Shown here: piece after piece, positions 59,445 through 64,000 of the stretch | Position numbering within the stretch: position 1 is the stretch's first letter | Layout: each line of letters begins with the position of its first letter | Origin: Sodiomyces alkalinus F11 | Lineage: Eukaryota; Ascomycota; Sordariomycetes; Glomerellales; Plectosphaerellaceae | Direction of reading: 5' to 3' | Assembly (NCBI RefSeq): GCF_003711515.1 | Contig: NW_021167090.1 | Coordinates: forward strand, 441,346 to 505,345 | Length of the DNA stretch: 64,000 nucleotides | Notes under the pieces: model-generated | Seen by the model: only the letters and a program-made list of their open reading frames with translations | The model's database searches: none | Told to the model about the DNA's origin: nothing | Translations under genes and position numbers: made by a program

Positions 59445-60368
59445 ACGTTTGGATGGGTCCGCAAGATCGTCGCGACTGCTGCTAGAGGCTGGAATACTAG
59501 ACGAGACGTAGTGGATAATGAGGAACCCGGAACGTCGACACACAGCCCTTGAATCGACGAAGATTTTTTTTTTGTCCTTTTCGAAGAAAATCGGACACAA
59601 ATACATACATAGAGACAAAACGGGAGGAAAAATTGGGGGAAACGGACGCAGGTCGGCAGAGAGGATCTCGGCTGCCCACCTTAGGATACGCGTCGCCACA
59701 CAACATTTTCTTTTCGCAGTGTCGGGATATCTTTTGGGGAGGCCTATTGTCCGGCTTCGGTGGCGTTTATGGGGCTGGGTCATTCCACAAGGAAACATCA
59801 CAGCAGGCGTTTGTTCGGGGCTGATAAAATCTCTACAACTTATTCTACTTGCTGGGGCACGAGGAGCGCAAGGCTCGTCTGGGGATCCCTCTGGGTATTG
59901 TTTTTCTGGCTGCTGGTTTGAAAGGAGGGAAGGGCACCTGATGGGATTGATTGAGGCCATTGCTGGGAACGCATATTTTATTGTAACACCACCTCTCCGC
60001 GGGAGGGATATCGTTCATTCCATTTGTTACGATTGCGCAATGGGCACATAATACATCTTTGAGTTGTCCAGTACTGTTGGCCATGCATTTTTCCCGACTT
60101 TGGGTGAGCTGAATGAAACACTTGGCTGTGTTGAGAGAAGGCCGGTCCTGTTGGAAAGAAAAAGGGGGCATTGGCCTATCTTCGGAGTAAATACTCAGTC
60201 AACTACTTGGCCTCCCCCCAGCTGTTCGTTGATATTGACGAGGTTGTATTGTGTTGCAAGCAAAACCAAGCGATCTAACAAAAATGTCCATGTTATGGGG
60301 GAATAGCCGCTATCTCGTCAAGACATATATATATATGTGAATGGCTTCGAAATGGAAAAGGAAATCCC
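59445..60368. other. Convergent intergenic region
   Basis: 3' UTRs of the zinc transporter and the ABCD transporter meet here. A T-run at 59563-59576 and an (AT)n tract at 60326-60337 are present. The 177-codon plus-strand frame at 59518-60051 is probably chance. Confidence 0.5.
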
Positions 60369-63246
60369 TTATTCCTCCTTCGTATCAACCTCCTCTGCCT
60401 GGACCTGCTGGGTTTCTTCTCCCATCGTCACCACGTCCTTGCCTTTCTCCTCAACCTCTTCCCCCTTGTCCTCCTTGCTCTCGACATAGGGAGGCGGATT
60501 CAACGAATCACCGCCGTCGACCCAAACCTGCGCCAGCTCCCTCTCGATCTCGTCCTTCCTGGCCTTCCACGTCTCGACCTGTGCCAGCCTCTCACGGAGA
60601 TCCTGCAGCTCCTTTTCCACCTGCAGCTTCTCCCGCTCTGTGCCGATCCTCTCAAACTCCCACTCATCTCCGTTCTCGCCCCCGCCCAGGATGAGGTTGA
60701 ACGTGTGGTACCGCTTGAGGGATGCCCGGGTCGAGATGGTGATCAAGGCTGTTCCAGAGTTAGATAAATCGTCCGCTATTTTTGTTGGGGAATTGCTTTG
60801 CTAGGGAGTGGGTTGGAAGAAAAAAAAATTTGGAGGATGTGGGGGAAGGGAACGGAAGGGAACGGAAGGAAAGGGGTCACTCACTAATGCCCTTCTCCTT
60901 GCACGTCTCGTACAGGTGACCCTCGACGTCGCTCGACACGGCGCTGGTGCCCTCGTCGATGATGGCATAGTGCGGCTCGTGGTACAGCACCCTCGCGAAC
61001 CCCATCCTCTGCTTCTCGCCGCCGCTGAGCACGTCCTTCCACTCCTTGCGGGTATCCCAGCCACCCTCGCGGTCCGGCAGGTATCCCAGCCGCGCCTCCT
61101 CCAGGATCCGCTTCAGGTCGTCCTCCGTCTTGCGCTTCTCCCGCATGTCGCCGTGCCCGTCCGGGTAGATGACCTGGTCCCGGAGCGTTCCGATGCTGAG
61201 ATACGGTCGCTGGGGCAGGAACATGATCCCGTCCTGCCCGATATCTTTGGGTCGGCTGACGAGGCCACGGTACACCGGCCACAGCCCGGCCAGGATCCGC
61301 GCTATCGCGCTCTTGCCAACGCCGTTGCTTCCAGAGATCTTGGGTTTTCAAGTTAGTCCAACCTTTCCCCCCTCTCAACAGAGCCAAAAAAAAAAAAAAA
61401 AAAAGAAAAAAAGAAAAAAAAAACCAATGTGTGGTGCAAGACAGCGGGTCAAAAACGTACCAAGAGATGCTCTCCCCTCCGGATCACCATGGACAGCGAC
61501 TCGAGGAGTTCTTCTCCTCCCTGAGGCCACAGAGACGGCGCCACGACAGGGACGTTCTCGAACCTGACACCGTCGAAGCCCTTCTGGATCGTTCCCTGCA
61601 CGTCGGACAGAGAATACAGTTCGCTCTGCTGCCCGCGGAGGTGGTAGGCGTTGGCATGGACTCGGTGGAGGGTCGAAATAAGGGTATATACCCGGCTGGT
61701 GTACCCTGCGAGCTCGGAAAGGTCCTTGATCGAGTACATCATCCTGCCGCCGGCGTCCGCAAGCGACAGCATGAGCCGCTTGTTGGTGATGAACGACTTC
61801 ATCCGACCCCTCTCGCGTCCTCCCTTTCCGGACCTCTGCGCCATTTCTTGCTGCCCGCCCTGCCCGCCCCAGGCGGGGAGGAAGACGGGTAGCGACGAGA
61901 GCAGGTAGCCGTAGGCGCTCCAGCTGTACTTGAGGACAAAGTCCTCCAGCATGTTGTACCGAATCTTCAGCATGTAGATGCCTTCCATCCAGCTTTTAAG
62001 CGACTTGAACTCCTTGTTGAGGAATTGCTTCTCCATATCGGCACCGCCGTAGAACGCCACCTCCTCGGCATTGGCAATCAGACGGGCGTGTAGGCTCCGG
62101 AAGTCTCCCTCCTTACGGCCCTCGACGGCCTTGAGTTTCCCAAACGGAGGGGAGAGCCGGCGAAGGATGCTGGCTGTCAGGAAGTAATTGCTCGTCAGGC
62201 CCATGAAGGCGAGCGGACCTAGCGAGCGGTAGAGCTGGTAGTTGAACACGCAGAGATCGACGAACGGCTTGCCCAGGGACGAGTACAGATTCGCGGCGGC
62301 GGCGCAGAAGAGCGTCAGGTCCTGGGTGATGAATTGGTCGGCTCCTTGCCCCACACCACCGTCTAGGTTGCTCAGCTTGTAGTAATTCAGATTGTCGTTC
62401 AAGTACAGGTCGTGGATATAGCGGGTAAGACGAGTCCGGAAGGCGATGGAGACTTTGGACTCGAGGAATTTGATCATGGCGTTTGTGTACGAGGCGAATC
62501 CGCCGAGACCGCACCACTGCGAGGTTATCAGTTATCAGTATACAACCACCATTCTCTTGCGGAGTTTTGAGTTTTTTGCGAGGGTGGTGATTTGGCATTT
62601 AGCTTTGATTAATTACCTTGATGAGCCCCCAGATGAAATTCTTCCCCTGGCCTGCCACCAGGTCCCGCACAATCTCGCCGTCGAGACGGGCGACCACTAG
62701 CGACAGGTACGTCCGAAGCAAGAGGAACATGCCGTGGCTGAGGAGAAGACCGGCCTCTTTACTCGACCACCTCGGAATCATGATGCTCATGAGGCTCAGG
62801 AACTGGTGAAGGAAGGCCAAGTTCAGACCAGGCTTGGTCTGAGCAGAAGGCACCGTCCCGTCGCCGAGGCCAGAAACCCGCGGCGGGTTCAGGAAGAGTC
62901 GGCGGTGGGCATCAAACGTCATCGGCTTGGTGTTTTGAATGACGACCTTGGAGGTTCCATCTTTGTAGGGAACGTAGATGGTGCGCGAGCCGTCCTTGTT
63001 GAAGAGCGAGGAGTTGGTGCGGACGAGTTTACGACCCTGTTCCCTCTCCTCCCTCCTCTTCTTCCACCAACGTCTCCCCCCAGCCGCTCCGGCGATGATG
63101 GAAATGGCGAGAGAAAGGGTCGCCAGCAGACGAGTGGTACGGGACGTGTTGCGCAGCTTTGTCCGAACCAAGTTGGAGTACTTGTCGATGAAGGCGGCAA
63201 TGGCCTCCTCCGCCGCGGAATGGCGTAGCGTCGACTGGGCCGCCAT
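60369..63246 (-). CDS. Peroxisomal ABCD half-transporter (Pxa/ALDP-like)
   Basis: Peroxisomal membrane ABC half-transporter that imports long-chain fatty acyl-CoA for beta-oxidation, working as a dimer. Four exons: 63246-62617, 62516-61461, 61338-60885 and 60748-60369; phases agree and give 839 residues. The N-terminal half is the ABC membrane domain, with RYIHDLYL..NYYKLSNLDGGVGQGADQFI and the family EAA-like motif ANAEEVAFYGGADMEK. The ATPase domain has Walker A GSNGVGKSA (about 565-573, just after an intron), signature LSGGEKQ (666-672) and Walker B YAIIDEGTSAVSSD (Glu691). The C-terminal 100 residues are an acidic coiled coil beyond the usual ALDP end. Pxa1 versus Pxa2 cannot be decided by eye. 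Confidence 0.94.
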
Positions 63247-63725
63247 TTTTCAGAGGGACGAATTCCTGGCCGTTTGGGTTCGTCGTCGTCGCCCCCCAGC
63301 GCGAGTACGCCGCAGCTTGTTTTATGGATGCTATGGTGTCGGGCCCATGAGACCCGAGAGCTTATGAGGCTCTGTTGACTATCAAGGGATAGATGGGTTC
63401 GTCCAAGTTCTTAGGTGGATGCAATCGGTTCATAAGATTCGTTCATCGTACTGAATAGAGCTTATTGATGGAATGATAGGGTGAACTGTCCCATGTTCAA
63501 GAGTTAGGTGTTGTATGGAGGAAGAGTGTCCACTTCTGATGCCTCGGATCTTAGCCTCGGAGTGATTGGATTTCACATGCTCCAGTTAGACTGAGAAGCT
63601 CCATATCGCGACACATGGAAGTGACGACACAAGTGGGACAAACCATCACGTGTCAAGGATTGTGGGACCCCTCCATCTTGCGCGCGATTCTACTTGAGAC
63701 CGGTTTCATGGGTGTCTAACAACAA
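63247..63725. promoter_or_regulatory. Divergent intergenic region, ABCD transporter / tRNA-Trp
   Basis: About 480 nt holding the transporter promoter. CACGTG-like CATCACGTG at 63646-63654 could be an E-box. No gene seen. Confidence 0.4.
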
Positions 63726-63807
63726 GGACCCATGGCGCAACGGTAGCGCGTCAGATTCCAGTATAGGGAACTCCTGAAGGTTATCCGTTCGAATCGGGTT
63801 GGGTTCA
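63726..63807 (+). tRNA. tRNA-Trp (CCA) with a 10-nt intron
   Basis: A full cloverleaf can be drawn: acceptor GGACCCA with TGGGTTC (7 bp, one G-T), D-stem GCGC/GCGC, anticodon loop TTCCAG with anticodon CCA at 63758-63760, T-stem ATCCG/CGGGT with loop TTCGAAT, discriminator A at 63807. A 10-nt intron (63762-63771) sits after position 37, the canonical place. The mature length is 72 nt. One A-C mismatch closes the anticodon stem (31-39). A T-run at 63829-63843 downstream can end RNA polymerase III transcription. Confidence 0.93.
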
Positions 63808-63828
63808 AATTTCCCATTACAGTCCTTT

Positions 63829-63843
63829 CTTTTTTTTTTTTTT
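63829..63843 (+). terminator. RNA polymerase III T-run terminator
   Basis: A run of about 14 T begins 22 nt after the tRNA-Trp discriminator base, as expected for a Pol III stop. Confidence 0.7.
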
Positions 63844-64000
63844 ATCTTTTCGCACATTGTCCCCGGCCCAATATCTGTACGATACATGTTCATGCTCAAA
63901 GGCCTGGAAGTAGAGTTCTTTCCTTTTGCCGCAGATTTTGCCACTTCACCGTACAGTACAGCCTAGCCTAGTGCCTCCTACAGCCATTCCGCATGTCTCC

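Noticed and set aside
59518..60051. 177-codon frame after the zinc transporter
   Set aside because: Lies in the 3' UTR region, with no recognisable domain and a T-run just inside it.

Overview
The window is nuclear DNA of a filamentous ascomycete, most likely a sordariomycete (Sordariales/Chaetomiaceae-like). The evidence is short 65-160 nt GT..AG introns, GC-rich coding sequence, AT-richer gaps full of degraded sequence, a tRNA-Trp with a short intron, and products typical of that group (Ppc89/Cep57, fungal DUF7707 GPI protein, LysM relic, PA14-containing GH3). No virus, plasmid, CRISPR array or secondary-metabolite cluster was seen.

Layout: 1-1221 (+) 3' part of mitochondrial ATP synthase beta; 2147-5694 (-) Ppc89/Cep57-like spindle-pole coiled coil; 6621-8740 (+) GH76 endo-mannanase; 9376-10053 (+) unknown charged protein; 10328-11520 (-) OST subunit Swp1; 13100-14436 (-) glutaminyl cyclase; 14910-16200 (-) relic of a LysM protein; 17431-19189 (-) CDP-alcohol aminoalcohol phosphotransferase; 20619-21370 (-) GPI-anchored Cys-rich protein; 21371-24445 gene-poor and mutated; 24446-25593 (+) PX protein Ypt35; 27287-29464 (+) IQ-motif protein; 30269-32497 (+) SAS4-domain protein; 33471-38345 (+) TAF2; 39065-40042 (-) unknown poly-Asn protein; 40899-43260 (-) Cdc1/Ted1 phosphoesterase; 46507-49515 (-) GH3 beta-glucosidase with PA14; 49516-54391 gene-poor; 54392-55911 (+) DUF202 membrane protein with an 809-nt intron; 57587-59444 (+) CDF zinc transporter; 60369-63246 (-) peroxisomal ABCD half-transporter; 63726-63807 (+) tRNA-Trp.

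Most genes are unrelated housekeeping genes, not an operon-like system. There is a loose secretory and cell-surface theme (Swp1 for N-glycosylation, Cdc1/Ted1 for GPI-lipid remodelling, aminoalcohol phosphotransferase for the phosphatidylethanolamine that donates GPI ethanolamine phosphate, GH76, a GPI protein), but nothing shows these genes are functionally clustered. All splice models were made by reading GT/AG sites and keeping phase; none was tested against transcripts. I did not find a convincing new multi-gene system. The less ordinary items are the DUF202 gene hidden by its long intron, two gene relics whose stop codons look like CpA-to-TpA (RIP-type) changes, and a 39-bp inverted repeat whose two arms differ only at synonymous positions.
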